Shown: positions 1-10,400, counted from the first letter of the stretch. The stretch: 52,889 nucleotides of DNA from Akkermansia sp. (GCA_017477935.1 JAFVIC010000101.1:1-52889), one strand, 5' to 3'. Notes: a model not told the origin generated them from the letters alone. Translations and numbers: made by a program.

Positions 1-948
1 CAGACGGTCCTTCAGCGCATTGGCAGCATCCAAAACGCCGGGCTTATGCTGGGCGATGGGCAGGATGATAGCCTGAATGGGAGCCACCTTGGGAGGCAGC
101 ACAAGACCGTTGTTATCGCCATGGGTCATGATGATACCGCCGATCAGGCGGGTGGAAACACCCCAGGATGTCTCATGCGGATTGGTCTTCTGATTGTTCT
201 TATCCGTAAACTCGATTTCAAACGCCTTGGCAAAGCCGTCTCCAAAGTAGTGGGAAGTACCGGCTTGCAGAGCCTTCCGGTCATGCATCATGCACTCGAT
301 GGTATAGGTGGCTTCCGCGCCGTTAAACTTTTCCTTTTCCGTCTTCTGGCCCCGGGTAACAGGCATTGCCAGCACATTTTCGCAGAAGTCCGCATAGACA
401 TTCAGCATGGTTTCTGTGAATTCCTTAGCTTCTTCTGCGGTGGCATGAATGGTATGGCCCTCCTGCCACAGGAATTCTCTATGACGCAGGAAGGGGCGGG
501 AGGTCTTCTCCCAGCGCAGCACACTGCACCACTGATTATACTTCATGGGCAGGTCGCGGTGAGACTGCAGAACATTTGCAAAATGCTCGCAGAACAACGT
601 TTCAGAAGTTGGACGGATGGCATAGCGCTCTTCCAGTTTTTCGCCGCCGCCCATAGTGACCCACGCGCACTCGGGAGCAAAGCCTTCCACATGGTCCTTT
701 TCCTTCTGCAGCAGGCTTTCCGGAATCAGCAAGGGCATGTACACATTTTCTACACCCTGCTTTTTGAATTCCGCATCCATAATACGCTGAATATTCTCCC
801 AGATAGCATAGCCGTAAGGTCTGTAAATAAATACACCCTTTACGGAAGAATAGTCGATAAGCTGGGCTTTCTTACATACATCGGTAAACCACTGGGCAAA
901 GTCAACCTCCATGTCCGTGATCTGTTCTACTTTCTTATCCTTAGCCAT
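1..948 (-). CDS. proS: Prolyl-tRNA synthetase, 3' end beyond the window
   Basis: This is a class II aminoacyl-tRNA synthetase that charges tRNA-Pro in the cytoplasm. The 316 visible residues begin [20 protein letters not shown] and carry the ProS core: an RPTSET motif (class II motif 2 region), [26 protein letters not shown] and the later [14 protein letters not shown] segment. The alignment fits the archaeal/eukaryotic-like ProS type (about 480 residues) found in many Firmicutes, so roughly the last third lies outside the window. The ATG at 948 is preceded by a GAGGAT Shine-Dalgarno sequence, which supports this start. No T-box was recognised in the short upstream gap. It belongs to the Clostridia-like segment that precedes the junction near 3190. 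Confidence 0.93.
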   Translation of the reverse strand, partial: MAKDKKVEQITDMEVDFAQWFTDVCKKAQLIDYSSVKGVFIYRPYGYAIWENIQRIMDAEFKKQGVENVYMPLLIPESLLQKEKDHVEGFAPECAWVTMGGGEKLEERYAIRPTSETLFCEHFANVLQSHRDLPMKYNQWCSVLRWEKTSRPFLRHREFLWQEGHTIHATAEEAKEFTETMLNVYADFCENVLAMPVTRGQKTEKEKFNGAEATYTIECMMHDRKALQAGTSHYFGDGFAKAFEIEFTDKNNQKTNPHETSWGVSTRLIGGIIMTHGDNNGLVLPPKVAPIQAIILPIAQHKPGVLDAANALKDRL

Positions 949-1055
949 GATATTTCATCCTCTCGGTTTTCCAAATTTCGCTTCCTATATTATAGCACCA
1001 ATGTCAATACTTTGCATAGGATGGGTTACAGTTTTTGCCGCCAAGGAGGCTGCTT

Positions 1056-1238
1056 ATGACCAAAATCACACTCTCTCTGGAGCCATCTGTGGTTCTTTTC
1101 TATACCCGTATCGCTATCTGCTCCGGAAGAACGTTGGAGCAGGTCCTTGCAGACGCGCTATTTAAACTTGCCGGGGAATTGTCACTGGAGGCATTGCAGG
1201 AAACTTCTCAGCGGTCTTCTATAGCAGACGCGCCCTGA
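1056..1238 (+). CDS. Small protein of unknown function, 60 aa
   Basis: The start is set by a perfect AAGGAGG at 1043-1049, six bases before the ATG. The product begins MTKITLSLEP and is mostly amphipathic helix in its C-terminal half (EQVLADALFKLAGELSLEAL). No signal peptide, membrane segment or known motif is visible. It lies between divergently read proS and convergently read GH2, whose 3' end it overlaps by 31 bases. The strong ribosome binding site is the main reason to call it real. I do not recognise the family. Confidence 0.6.
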   Translation: MTKITLSLEPSVVLFYTRIAICSGRTLEQVLADALFKLAGELSLEALQETSQRSSIADAP

Positions 1239-2947
1239 TTTGCCCTGCGGATGCGGTCATATACATCATCTGCGAACTTCCTTGTCCGGTCGAATTTATA
1301 CAGGCCGTTCTGCTCCTGCTCGATATCCGTTAGCTGGGTATAACAGAAACCGCAGACCCGTACGTTTGCCAGCATTGTGCCGATCAGGCCCTCATAACGG
1401 CCGGCAAAATCTGCTTCGCTCTTCGGTGTGCTGCCGTAACCCCAGCCGTCGCTGCGGTCTGCCGCCCAGACAGTACCGCCGCATTCACTGATCCAGTATG
1501 GCTGCCCGGAATAGACGCTCTTTTCGCAATGCTTGCTGTAAATGGGGTTATGGACCACTGCAGGATCCTCCATGGGAGCAAGACGCTCCTGCAGCACCTC
1601 CGGGCTCTGGGTATACTCATGAACATCGTAAAAGTCCGTTTCAAAATGGGGTCCTCCGGAAGAATCGATACAGGGCCGGGTGGGGTCCAGCGTTTTTGTT
1701 ACGCGGTAATACATCTTCTGAAGTTCCGGCTCCAGTTTTTCCGTCCAGTACACCTCATTATCCGGGCACCAGCCGATGATGCAGGGGTGGCTGTAGTCCC
1801 GACGGATACTTTCCATCCAGTCCGGCAGGAAATTATGCAGCTGCTTCAGTTCCATTGGAGCAGGACTAAGCATTGGAGATTCCCCCCAAACAATGTAACC
1901 AAGCCGGTCTGCCCAGTAAAGGCTCCGCTCCTCAAAGACCTTTTGGTGAAAACGGGCGCCGTTAAAGCCCAGGTCCATAGCAAGTTCGATATCCCCCCGC
2001 AGGTCATCATCCGTTGGTGCAGTGTAAACGCCGTCGGGATAGAATCCCTGATCCAGTACAGTGCGCATAAACAAGGGTCTGCCGTTCAGATAAAGTCCAT
2101 CCTTTTTCACTTCCACGGTACGCATGCCAAAGTAGCTGTTCAGAATATCCTTCCCGTCAAGGGTCAACACAAGGTCATACAGCTTGCCGTCTCCAACTTC
2201 CCACAGATGCAGTTCCTGTAATGGCAGGATCAACGATGCTCTGCCGACATCCACCTTTGCAACCGCATCACCCATAGGTTTTCCTTGATAAAACGCTTGC
2301 GCATGCAGCTGTGTTCCGCCGCTGACTTCACACTCGACCAATGCGGCACTTTGCGCTACCATAGGCGTAATACGCACATACTGGATATAGTCAACCGGAA
2401 CAAATTCCAGCCAGACCGTCTGCCAGATACCGGTGGTGCGGGTATAGTCGCATTTGGAAGATTCGTAACGGGGGCACTGTTTGCCGTAGGGTTGTTTTCC
2501 GCTGCGGTTATCGTCCTCGGCATATACGGTAATTATGTTTTCACCTTCCGCAATCAGTTGCGAAATATCCAGTGTGAATGGGGTATAACCGCCTCTATGC
2601 TCCCCTGCCTTCTGCTCATTGATCCATACCACAGCGTGATAATCCACCGCGCCAAAATGCAGCAGCACTCTGCCTGCGGCCTGCTCAGATGACAGGGAAA
2701 CCCTGCGGCGATACCATACTGCATTCATAAAATCTGTATAGCCAATGCCGGACAGACGGCTTTCAGGACAGAAAGGCACCGTGATACTTCTGACATCTCC
2801 GGTAGAAAAGATCTCATTCCGGTACAGATGTCTTTCGACACCGGAATTGCCAAAGTCAAATTGAAACTCCCACTGTCCGTTGAGATTCATCCAGTTTTTA
2901 CGGACAAACTGGGGTCTGGGATGCTCGCTTCTCGGAATGGTACACAT
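1208..2947 (-). CDS. Glycoside hydrolase family 2 (beta-galactosidase/beta-glucuronidase-like)
   Basis: The product (579 aa) has the GH2 order: an N-terminal jelly-roll sugar-binding domain (about 1-170, with LNGQWEFQFD and the TTGIWQTVWLE signature), an immunoglobulin-like domain (about 175-270) and a TIM barrel. The predicted acid/base is E398 in WCPDNEVYW and the nucleophile is E488 in WISECGG. There is no signal peptide, so it should act in the cytoplasm on imported glycosides. It is close in length to short GH2 enzymes and lacks the extra C-terminal domains of LacZ. The ATG at 2947 follows an AGGAGG site. Substrate (galactoside or glucuronide) cannot be decided from sequence alone. An inverted repeat over its promoter suggests local control. 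Confidence 0.9.
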   Translation of the reverse strand: MCTIPRSEHPRPQFVRKNWMNLNGQWEFQFDFGNSGVERHLYRNEIFSTGDVRSITVPFCPESRLSGIGYTDFMNAVWYRRRVSLSSEQAAGRVLLHFGAVDYHAVVWINEQKAGEHRGGYTPFTLDISQLIAEGENIITVYAEDDNRSGKQPYGKQCPRYESSKCDYTRTTGIWQTVWLEFVPVDYIQYVRITPMVAQSAALVECEVSGGTQLHAQAFYQGKPMGDAVAKVDVGRASLILPLQELHLWEVGDGKLYDLVLTLDGKDILNSYFGMRTVEVKKDGLYLNGRPLFMRTVLDQGFYPDGVYTAPTDDDLRGDIELAMDLGFNGARFHQKVFEERSLYWADRLGYIVWGESPMLSPAPMELKQLHNFLPDWMESIRRDYSHPCIIGWCPDNEVYWTEKLEPELQKMYYRVTKTLDPTRPCIDSSGGPHFETDFYDVHEYTQSPEVLQERLAPMEDPAVVHNPIYSKHCEKSVYSGQPYWISECGGTVWAADRSDGWGYGSTPKSEADFAGRYEGLIGTMLANVRVCGFCYTQLTDIEQEQNGLYKFDRTRKFADDVYDRIRRANQGASAIEDR

Positions 2948-2970
2948 AGCAGCCGCCTCCTAATATTTGT

Positions 2971-3010
2971 ATATTTACTTTATATCGCAGTACAGCCGAA
3001 AAGTAAATAT
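2971..3010. repeat. Perfect 11-bp inverted repeat over the GH2 promoter
   Basis: The arms ATATTTACTTT (2971-2981) and AAAGTAAATAT (3000-3010) are perfect inverted copies separated by 18 bases. They overlap the -10/-35 region of the GH2 promoter. This geometry suggests a transcription factor operator, but no regulator gene is nearby to name it. Confidence 0.5.
2979..3007 (-). promoter_or_regulatory. Promoter for the GH2 gene
   Basis: Read on the minus strand, TTTACT (-35, 3007-3002) and TATAAA (-10, 2984-2979) are 17 bases apart, about 30 bases ahead of the GH2 start codon. Confidence 0.55.
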
Positions 3011-3086
3011 GCTATTTGGGCTTTTGGGTGCAAATTATTGATCTTCCAGCTATGCGAAACCTTTGCAGGAATAATTTAAAAACACA

Positions 3087-3115
3087 TTGTATTTCTCCCG
3101 AAAATTTGATATACT
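3087..3115 (+). promoter_or_regulatory. Sigma70-type promoter for the truncated serine dehydratase gene
   Basis: TTGTAT (3087-3092) and TATACT (3110-3115) with a 17-base spacer lie ahead of a CGGAGG ribosome binding site and the ATG at 3149. Confidence 0.65.
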
Positions 3116-3148
3116 TATGGTCAGAATATAAGAAACGGAGGTTTTTTC

Positions 3149-3196
3149 ATGAAATCCATCCGGGAAATTTATAAAATCGGAAAAGGCCCATCTTTC
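3149..3196 (+). CDS. 5' fragment, probable L-serine dehydratase, cut by the junction
   Basis: The first residues [15 protein letters not shown] match the conserved start of single-chain iron-sulfur L-serine ammonia-lyases of Clostridia, which normally continue SSHT. Here the match ends after GPS, and the reading frame then runs antisense through GAPDH. A promoter and a CGGAGG ribosome binding site precede it, so it was a real gene in its original genome. The assignment rests on about 15 residues, so the family name is tentative. The truncation is real in this sequence. Confidence 0.5.
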
Positions 3197-3604
3197 ATCG
3201 TTGATACCGATGCAGAAGGTCAGGTCGGGGTTCTTAGCGGGAGCGGAGATAAGAACCTTCTTGGCGCCGGCGGTGATGTGACCCTCAGCCTTCTCACGAG
3301 CGGTGAAGAGACCGGTGGACTCAAGCACTACGTCAACACCCAGCTCAGCCCAGGGCAGACCATCGGGGCCTACACGGTCGGCAAGAACCTTGATGGGGTG
3401 GCCGTTCACAACGAGATTGTCGCCGTCAACCTCAACGGTGCCGTTGAACTTGCCCTGCGTGGAGTCGTACTTAAGCAGGTGAGCGGTGGTAGCAATGGGG
3501 GTAAGGTCGTGGATGGCAACAACCTTCTCAAGCTCAGTCTGGGACATGGCGCGAAGCACGTTGCGACCAATGCGACCGAAACCGTTAATAGCGTATTTAG
3601 CCAT
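3192..3604 (-). CDS. gapA: Glyceraldehyde-3-phosphate dehydrogenase, N-terminal 137 residues only
   Basis: The start [20 protein letters not shown] is the NAD-binding Rossmann fold of type I GAPDH, a glycolytic enzyme. It continues through [12 protein letters not shown], the ESTGLF motif and the start of the segment that leads to the catalytic cysteine (FCIGIND). The match stops at codon 137, before the SCTTN catalytic motif, and the frame then reads about 50 unrelated residues to a stop at 3050. The full gene should be about 335 codons. It is therefore broken at the join with the Firmicute segment. An upstream in-frame ATG at 3715 is unlikely, because the promoter lies between the two candidate starts. 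Confidence 0.88.
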
Positions 3605-3674
3605 AATAGTGAGGATGTATTCTTTAAGTTGATTGTTCCCCGCTAAGCCACCCGGCCCAGCAAGGCATGCGCCT

Positions 3675-3703
3675 ATATTACCCCCGCTTGCCCTCTGAGT
3701 CAA
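3675..3703 (-). promoter_or_regulatory. Promoter for gapA
   Basis: On the minus strand TTGACT (3703-3698) and TAATAT (3680-3675) are separated by 17 bases. The transcript would have a leader of about 65 bases before the ATG at 3604. Confidence 0.65.
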
Positions 3704-3859
3704 CACAAATTTCATTCCAACCCTCGAAAAATCGCGTCAGAGCCCGCCTTCCGACCTGCCCGCCCCCTTGTTATCCGCCCCATTTCTGTGACAGCATACA
3801 CTTCTTCTCTTGACAGCAGCCCCGGGCTATGGCACTATCTTGGCACGCTCTCGCAGCAT

Positions 3860-3931
3860 GGCTCCGTCGTTCAATGGATAGGACAAAGGTTTCCGGTACC
3901 TTCGATGTGGGTTCGATTCCCGCCGGGGCTA
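3860..3931 (+). tRNA. tRNA-Arg (anticodon CCG)
   Basis: The 72 bases fold as a cloverleaf. Acceptor GGCTCCG pairs with CGGGGCT, D stem GTTC pairs with GGAC, anticodon stem AAGGT pairs with ACCTT, and T stem GTGGG pairs with CCCGC. The loop TTCCGGT gives anticodon CCG at 3893-3895, reading CGG. The first pair is G1-U72 rather than G-C. CCA is not encoded. A strong terminator follows. Confidence 0.93.
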
Positions 3932-3937
3932 TTTACC

Positions 3938-3975
3938 AAACGCCCGGTTTCGCTTATGAAACCGGGCGTTTATTC
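3938..3975 (+). terminator. Terminator after tRNA-Arg(CCG)
   Basis: A perfect 14-bp stem (AAACGCCCGGTTTC / GAAACCGGGCGTTT) with a 6-base loop and a short T-rich tail starts seven bases after the tRNA. Confidence 0.75.
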
Positions 3976-4085
3976 ATGTTGAATGGCATATATTTCAACC
4001 ACAGGGCTGCCAGCCGTTTATACTTTACAAGATGAGCCCTACATGCTAGGCTACCGGCAGGCAAATAACGATATCGGCATCACAT

Positions 4086-7000
4086 ATGAACACGCCAGAC
4101 TTTCGACAATTTATCGGCTGGGAGCGCCCGGCCATTGAACTGGTAGCTGAAAAGCTGGAGGAGCTGCTGATAAAAGCTCCCGACACCTTTCGGCGCGCCA
4201 CAGTGGTAGTGCCTACCAGTGAAAGCGGTCGCCGCCTGCGCGAATATATGGCAGAAAAAGCAGGAAAACCCATCCTGATGCCGCGGATTATTCTCACCAA
4301 TCAACTTATCCCAACCAAGGGCGAGAACGTAGCCACAGACATGGAGACACTGGCGACCTGGCTGCAGGTACTGGGAGCAGATGGTGCTGACCCGGTGGCG
4401 CAGTATGCGCCGCTCATTCCACGCCGCCCGGAGACGCGCCGCGAGCGCTGGGCTGTCGGAGTGGCGCACAAACTGATGGCTCTGCGCACTCGTCTGGAAC
4501 AGGAGGAAGTGGGGATTGATGACGTGACCGGTTTGCTTTGCAGGCGGGAGGAAGCCGTGCAGGCGGAATTGGAGAAACTTACGCCAGGGGAAGACGCTGC
4601 CCGCAAGTCTCTGCTTGCCCGCAAAGCGGTGTTTGCAAATGAACAAGTGCGCTGGCGCCGATTGGGTGAGCTCTTTAACAGGGTGGATGCCCGGCTGAAA
4701 GGGAAAACACTCACCCATTTTCAGGCTGATTGGTTGAAGGCTCCTTCCCTGCCCGGAAACAGCAAGCTGCTTATTATGGCCTGCGTGCCGGAGTTTTCTC
4801 CGCAGATTAAAACATGCCTGCGCCGGCTGAGCCACAAAGCCGGGGTACGTGTGGAAATCTGGGTACACGCACCGAAGGAGGAAGCGGCTCATTTCGATGC
4901 CTATGGGCTGCCGTTGGAGGAATCCTGGTGTGCGAGGGAGCTCGACATACCGGCGGCGCTCGTCTTCACCGACGCGGGAAATAAGATTGTGGACAATGCA
5001 CGCTCAACCATTCACCTGACGGATGATGCTGCGGCCATGGCAGCGGAAGCCGTACGGTTGGCCGGGGGATTGCGTTCGGATGAGGTGGTACTGGCCACGG
5101 GCAGCACGGATTTCAGCCCCGCCCTGTTGAATGCCTTTGCCACACCGGAAGTTGGTATGGGGTGGCAGCTGAACGCGCCCGAGGGTCGCTCGCTTCGTAC
5201 GACAGAGCTTGGAAACCTGCCGGAACTGTTGGCTGATTTTTGCTCTGCAAGAAACGGAGACGGAATTACATCTGACAAACAAGGCGGCATGCTGGAGCTG
5301 AATGCCTTTGTAGCCTTGCTTTGCAACAGAACCTTACAGCAGGTGCTGTACGCAGATACCGAAGTCATGGCCAATTTGCAGAGCCATATCGAGCAGTTAC
5401 GCTCCGTGTTGCTACCGGCGTCCGTACAGTCGCTTTGTGATTTGCTGAATCCGGCTTTAGAATTGCCTGTTAAAGCATATCGAAGTTTGCAGGATGTGGC
5501 AGCAGAGCGGAATGTAACCTATTGGGAATTTGCCCGCGGGGTTCGTGATTTTGCCGAAAATTGCTGTCAGATTCAGTGTTTACCGAATCAATTGAAGAAG
5601 TTGGCGTCGCGGGTGGCGGACATATATACCGACTCTGCGTTGAAACCTTTTGCTGATAAGTGTGGTAAAAGCATTCGTTCCCTGCTGAGTAAGGAGTTGT
5701 CGGGAACAATCAGTAATCCGGCCATGCTGCTGGAGGTGCTGCGCTACGAGGTGCAGAATCTCGATGGCGGACAGTCGCGTCAAGATTCGTACGTCGGCAA
5801 TGTGATGGGCTGGCGAGAACTTACCTTTACCCGGGGCAAGAGGGTGATTATATGTGCCATGCATGACGGCTGTATCCCGGAGCCTGTGGCAAATGACGAG
5901 TTCCTGCCGGAATCGCTGTGCCGGGAATTGAATATCAGGCATGAGCCTTTCCGTGTCGCTCGCGATTCCTATCTGCTTACGGCTTTGCTGAAAAGTCATC
6001 CGGCCGGGGCGGTTCACTTTGTGACGGCGCGGCAGAACCCGGACGGCAGCAGTGCGGCGCCCTCCGGGCTGCTCCTCCGCTGTGGGGCACAACTGCCTTA
6101 CCGAGCCCGTGCCTTCTTTGCGGAATCCACCGGGGTGGCAGCTTTCCCGCCGGTGCCGATTTATTCCTTACGAAGCTCCCGCACCCCGGAACTGACGGAT
6201 GGGAAGTTACAGCCCGGAATGATGGAGAGTATTGAGCAGATAGCCCCTGGGAAAGCAAATCCTTTCCTCAATCCTGCTAAAACTTACTCACCGTCCTCTC
6301 TGGAGCTATTCCTTCAGTGCCCGTTTACATTCTGGCTGAAACATCTCTACAAACTGGATGCCGGGGAGGTGTATGATGATGAAAAGAGCGAACTGGAGAG
6401 CAATGAATATGGCACGCTTGTTCATGCTGTTCTGGAATCCACCGTCAAACAATTTTCGACGGAAGAAAAACTCAGAGCCGCATTCCCGGAGGCCATCTCT
6501 GCGAACGAGCTGACAGAGGCTCTGACTCAGCGAATGATAGCCATTGCCCGGCATGAGTGGGAGCGGGTGTACCTTCTGTTCACCGAGCGCGGAGTTCAGC
6601 CCCTGCCCATGGAGGTGCTGTTGCGGAATGTGGAGGGGACCATGGAGGCATTTGCCCGCCAACATGTGAAAGATATGCTCAGCGGTTGGGTGAACATTGC
6701 GTGCGAATACACGCTTAAGCCGACACTGACTCTTTCCAACGGCGAAACAGTCAAATTCCGAATGGTGGCAGACCGCATTGATCGCCACCGCAGCGGGCAC
6801 TGGCGAATTATTGATTACAAGACCTCTGCTGATGATAAAAAACCGCTTAAAGTTCATTTCGAATTGCTGGAGGAGGGAGAGGAATCCCCCTACTACACAT
6901 TCATGAATGCCGCGGGGTACCGCTTTCCCTTAGTGGAAGCTGCGTTTAAGAACGAGGTGCGCTGCTACAGGTGGAAGAATGTGCAGTTGATGCTGTATGC

Positions 7001-7418
7001 CTATGGCCTGCGGCAGCTCGATGCTCAGGATATTCGCGCTGACTTGAAGCCCGAATCCCTGGCCGGGGTCATGCCTGATTTGATATATTACAATTTGCAG
7101 AGTAACAACCGGAGCATGCCCTGTTATCCCCTGTTGCTCTCCGGGCAGTTGGAGCAGTTCAATGTCCGCAACTCCAAGGGAACGTTCAGGTATACACCGG
7201 AAGAATTGCTGGGGAATGCCATGGTGACGGTGGATTCTGCCATCCGCATGATTCGGGACGGAAAATGTCTGTTCTCTGCAGAATCGCTGAAGCTGAAGAC
7301 CCGGCCCTATTCCCGCCTGACCGGCGACACCTGGGACGTGAATGCGCCTCGATTCGGGGCAGTTTCTCCTACGGCAGATCCCCGCTCCATGTTCAACCTC
7401 CCGGAACTTAACATCTAA
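4086..7418 (+). CDS. addB: AddB/RexB-like nuclease subunit
   Basis: The protein (1110 aa) is likely the second subunit of an AddAB-type helicase-nuclease that processes DNA double-strand ends for recombination. The N-terminal half has an inactivated SF1 helicase fold: VVVPTSESGRRL occupies the position where a Walker A would be, but has no GxGKT. The C-terminal RecB-type PD-(D/E)XK nuclease is intact: GTLVHAVLE near residue 777, a D before RIIDYKTS (D910, K912) and QLMLYAYGL. AddB normally binds a 4Fe-4S cluster with one cysteine before and three after the nuclease core. Here the first (C745 in LQCPFTFW) is present, but the usual C-terminal triad is not seen. The addA gene follows after 14 bases, supporting co-transcription. 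Confidence 0.82.
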   Translation: MNTPDFRQFIGWERPAIELVAEKLEELLIKAPDTFRRATVVVPTSESGRRLREYMAEKAGKPILMPRIILTNQLIPTKGENVATDMETLATWLQVLGADGADPVAQYAPLIPRRPETRRERWAVGVAHKLMALRTRLEQEEVGIDDVTGLLCRREEAVQAELEKLTPGEDAARKSLLARKAVFANEQVRWRRLGELFNRVDARLKGKTLTHFQADWLKAPSLPGNSKLLIMACVPEFSPQIKTCLRRLSHKAGVRVEIWVHAPKEEAAHFDAYGLPLEESWCARELDIPAALVFTDAGNKIVDNARSTIHLTDDAAAMAAEAVRLAGGLRSDEVVLATGSTDFSPALLNAFATPEVGMGWQLNAPEGRSLRTTELGNLPELLADFCSARNGDGITSDKQGGMLELNAFVALLCNRTLQQVLYADTEVMANLQSHIEQLRSVLLPASVQSLCDLLNPALELPVKAYRSLQDVAAERNVTYWEFARGVRDFAENCCQIQCLPNQLKKLASRVADIYTDSALKPFADKCGKSIRSLLSKELSGTISNPAMLLEVLRYEVQNLDGGQSRQDSYVGNVMGWRELTFTRGKRVIICAMHDGCIPEPVANDEFLPESLCRELNIRHEPFRVARDSYLLTALLKSHPAGAVHFVTARQNPDGSSAAPSGLLLRCGAQLPYRARAFFAESTGVAAFPPVPIYSLRSSRTPELTDGKLQPGMMESIEQIAPGKANPFLNPAKTYSPSSLELFLQCPFTFWLKHLYKLDAGEVYDDEKSELESNEYGTLVHAVLESTVKQFSTEEKLRAAFPEAISANELTEALTQRMIAIARHEWERVYLLFTERGVQPLPMEVLLRNVEGTMEAFARQHVKDMLSGWVNIACEYTLKPTLTLSNGETVKFRMVADRIDRHRSGHWRIIDYKTSADDKKPLKVHFELLEEGEESPYYTFMNAAGYRFPLVEAAFKNEVRCYRWKNVQLMLYAYGLRQLDAQDIRADLKPESLAGVMPDLIYYNLQSNNRSMPCYPLLLSGQLEQFNVRNSKGTFRYTPEELLGNAMVTVDSAIRMIRDGKCLFSAESLKLKTRPYSRLTGDTWDVNAPRFGAVSPTADPRSMFNLPELNI

Positions 7419-7432
7419 TCCCTTTTTACCCC

Positions 7433-10400
7433 ATGAGCGAAACCAATCAACGCCCTCTCATTTACCACACCACCAGTTCCCTTATCTCGGCCTCTGCCGG
7501 TACGGGAAAAACGTATCAGCTGGCCTCGCGTTACATCGCCCTGCTGATGTTGGGAGTGGCGCCGGAGAAAATTATTGCCCTGACGTTCACCAAAAAGGCG
7601 GCCGGTGAGTTCCGCAGCCGAATCCTGCATGCCCTGGCGGAAGGTGCCTGTTGGCAGCCGGAGGCAGATGATAAGGATGCCCGCAATCCCCTGTCTGTCC
7701 GTGTCTGGGAAATCTGGAGCGGGCATACGCAGAAATCGCGCTATGAGTGTGAACCTCTGGCCAATGATACCCCGCTGTTGCCTGCGACTGTGGCCTTGGT
7801 GAAACGCGCTGCGGCAGAAGGCAAATACCCGGAGGAGCTGTACGCCGCCCCGCAGGAGCAGGCCTTACGGGATTACCTTCAACTACCGGTACAGGATGCC
7901 GCTGAGTATGGCAAACTGTTGCAGAAGGTGATTCAGGTGATGTCTAAACTGGAACTTTCTACGATTGACAGCTTTTTCAACACACTTGTTACTTCCAACA
8001 GCCTGGAATTGGGGGTAAACTCCGTTTCTGCACTCGACCCGGCAGATGCCGCGAAGGCTCAGCGCGCGACGATAGATGACTATCTGGAAGCGCGGACCGC
8101 CGAGCATGCTAAGCGTGAGGAGTTCCTGAAGCTTTTTGCTGACCTGACCGGCGGAAAGGGCACCAAAACGATTTCCCGCTTGGAAAAAGAGCTGCAGAGT
8201 CATCTTTCCCTGTACCGTGAGAATCCGTTGGCTGATACTTGGGCAGATGTTTCTTATTTTGCGGAGCAGTGCTCGGGTGAATTTGAGGTGCTGTCAGCAG
8301 CAGAGGCAACCGAATGGCAAAAACGGGCACAGGAACTAAAACTGCTGCTGCGGGAGTTCACGGCAGAGGACTTCCCCCGTTTCATTTATTCCGGGCTGGG
8401 CAAACTTTCCCGGCAGGAGGTACCGCTTTCTGCCACCATGGAGAAATGGCTGCCCAATCTGGCACTTGTGGAGGAATATGAACACCTGTCCGGCTTAAAT
8501 AGGGTAGAGGCTCTTGCCGCCTGGTTGAGAAAGAAGCTGCCCGCCAAATGCCTGTACGATGCGCAGGCACGCACGCGCAGCCTTTTCTCCCTACTGCGAG
8601 ATTATGCAGATGCGTATGAAAAGCGTATCTCTGTTTCCGGGGAGTTCTCATTCGATGACATTGCACGCAATGCCCGCAGGCTCATGTCGCAGGAATGTGA
8701 GGATGCTATGGTGGATGATTCTGCATACTGCCGGGAGCATCTGGCTATTCGTACCGGAAAGAAATACCAGCACTGGATGCTGGATGAGTTCCAGGATACC
8801 TCAGATGACCAGTTTGCCACCCTCTCCCCGGTGCTGGAGGTCATAGCCAATGATGCCGTGGCAGGGGAAATCAACTTCTCCGCTTCTTATCCCCGCCCGC
8901 TGCCGGCTTCTCTACTTCCCTATCATGAAGACACTAGCTACTGCGTGACCGATGGCAGTATCTTCGTGGTGGGAGATGATAAACAGGGGATTTACGGGTT
9001 CCGCACCGGTGAAACAAAAGCCTTTGATGAGCTTAAAAACAACAGGCAATGGAATGTTCCCGTGAAGGAGAAAAAGCTCGTCAAGAGCTATCGTTCTTCC
9101 CCTGTCATCATGGGTGAAAAAGGCTTTGTCAATCAGCTGTTCCGAAAATTACAGCCCGTAGAGCAACAGAGCGCAGGGGTAAATGCCGTTGATTTGGAGC
9201 CATTCACCGCACATGAGACGGCAAAGGATATTCCCGGTTATGCGGAAGTGCAGGTTATTGCCCAGACGGAGGATGAAAGCGGAGAAGAAAAAAGCATGAA
9301 AGCCTGTGCTTATGAGGCCGTGTGCCGGGTCATGCGCCGTTTGACCGTTGACGACAAGACGCCCATCCACGGAATGAGCATTGCCGTGCTGACCCGCTCC
9401 AACAGCGATGCAGAGGCCGTGGTGAACCAGCTCCGCAACGATATGCCCCAACTCCCGGTGCTGCTGGTGAAAGATACGCTGGCGGCCACCTTCTGTCCCT
9501 TGGGAGAAATGCTCAGCTTCTTCTTCCGCTGGCTGCTGCATCCGCATGAAAAAGTGGCTCTCAATGTCGTGAAAGCCTCATTCATGAGCTATATGTTTGC
9601 CGGTGCCGAAAGCGATAACTCGGCGTGGGTCGAAAGAAGACAGATGCTCGATGAACTGGGCTACACCCGCGTGTTGCAGGGTATTTTTCACAAGCTTGGC
9701 GAACAAGATGACTATCAATCTCTGCCGGAAGAACAACATCGAGCTCACCAACAGCTGATGCGTACCTGGCTGGATGCCGCGCGAGCCTTTGATGCCACGG
9801 GCGGTTCCCTGGCTGCCTGGGTACGCAGGATTTCCACGCTCAGTACACAGGGGATGGCTTCTTCCCGCTATGTGCAGGTCATGACCATGCACAAAAGTAA
9901 AGGCTTGGAGTTCGATGCCGTCATTCTTCCTTTCCTTTCTACCGACGCTGTCGACAATGAAAGCGATATGGACTATTTCCGCTCGCCGGACGGTCGCTCT
10001 CTGCTGCTTGCTCCGGCCAACAAAGAGGCGCGGGCACAGTATTGGCCCGGGGCCTTCAGCGGACTGACCGACACCTGGAAACAGCGCAGCAGCCGCGAGG
10101 CGTATAACCTGCTATATGTAGCTGTTTCCCGCGCCAAGCACGCCAACTATATCATCTGCCACGGCGCAGAGTTGAAAGAAACGAAAACCAACAAAAAAGG
10201 CGAAGTGAAGGAAACCTGGAAATCAGCCGCCCGTTCCGTTGGCGGACTTGTTCGCCTGGCTTTCGGCGGTTCTACGGGCAAACTGGCAGAGGATGAGATA
10301 TTGTCCCCCATGGGAACGGAAAGCTGGTACGAGGTGCTGAAAGAAAAAGCCACTGTTACCCCGGAAACCGCGCCCCCCGTCCCCCTTGGCCCTGCCATCC

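Noticed and set aside
3149..3646. 165-codon frame across the junction read as one protein
   Set aside because: Only its first 15 codons resemble a protein family. The rest is GAPDH read backwards.
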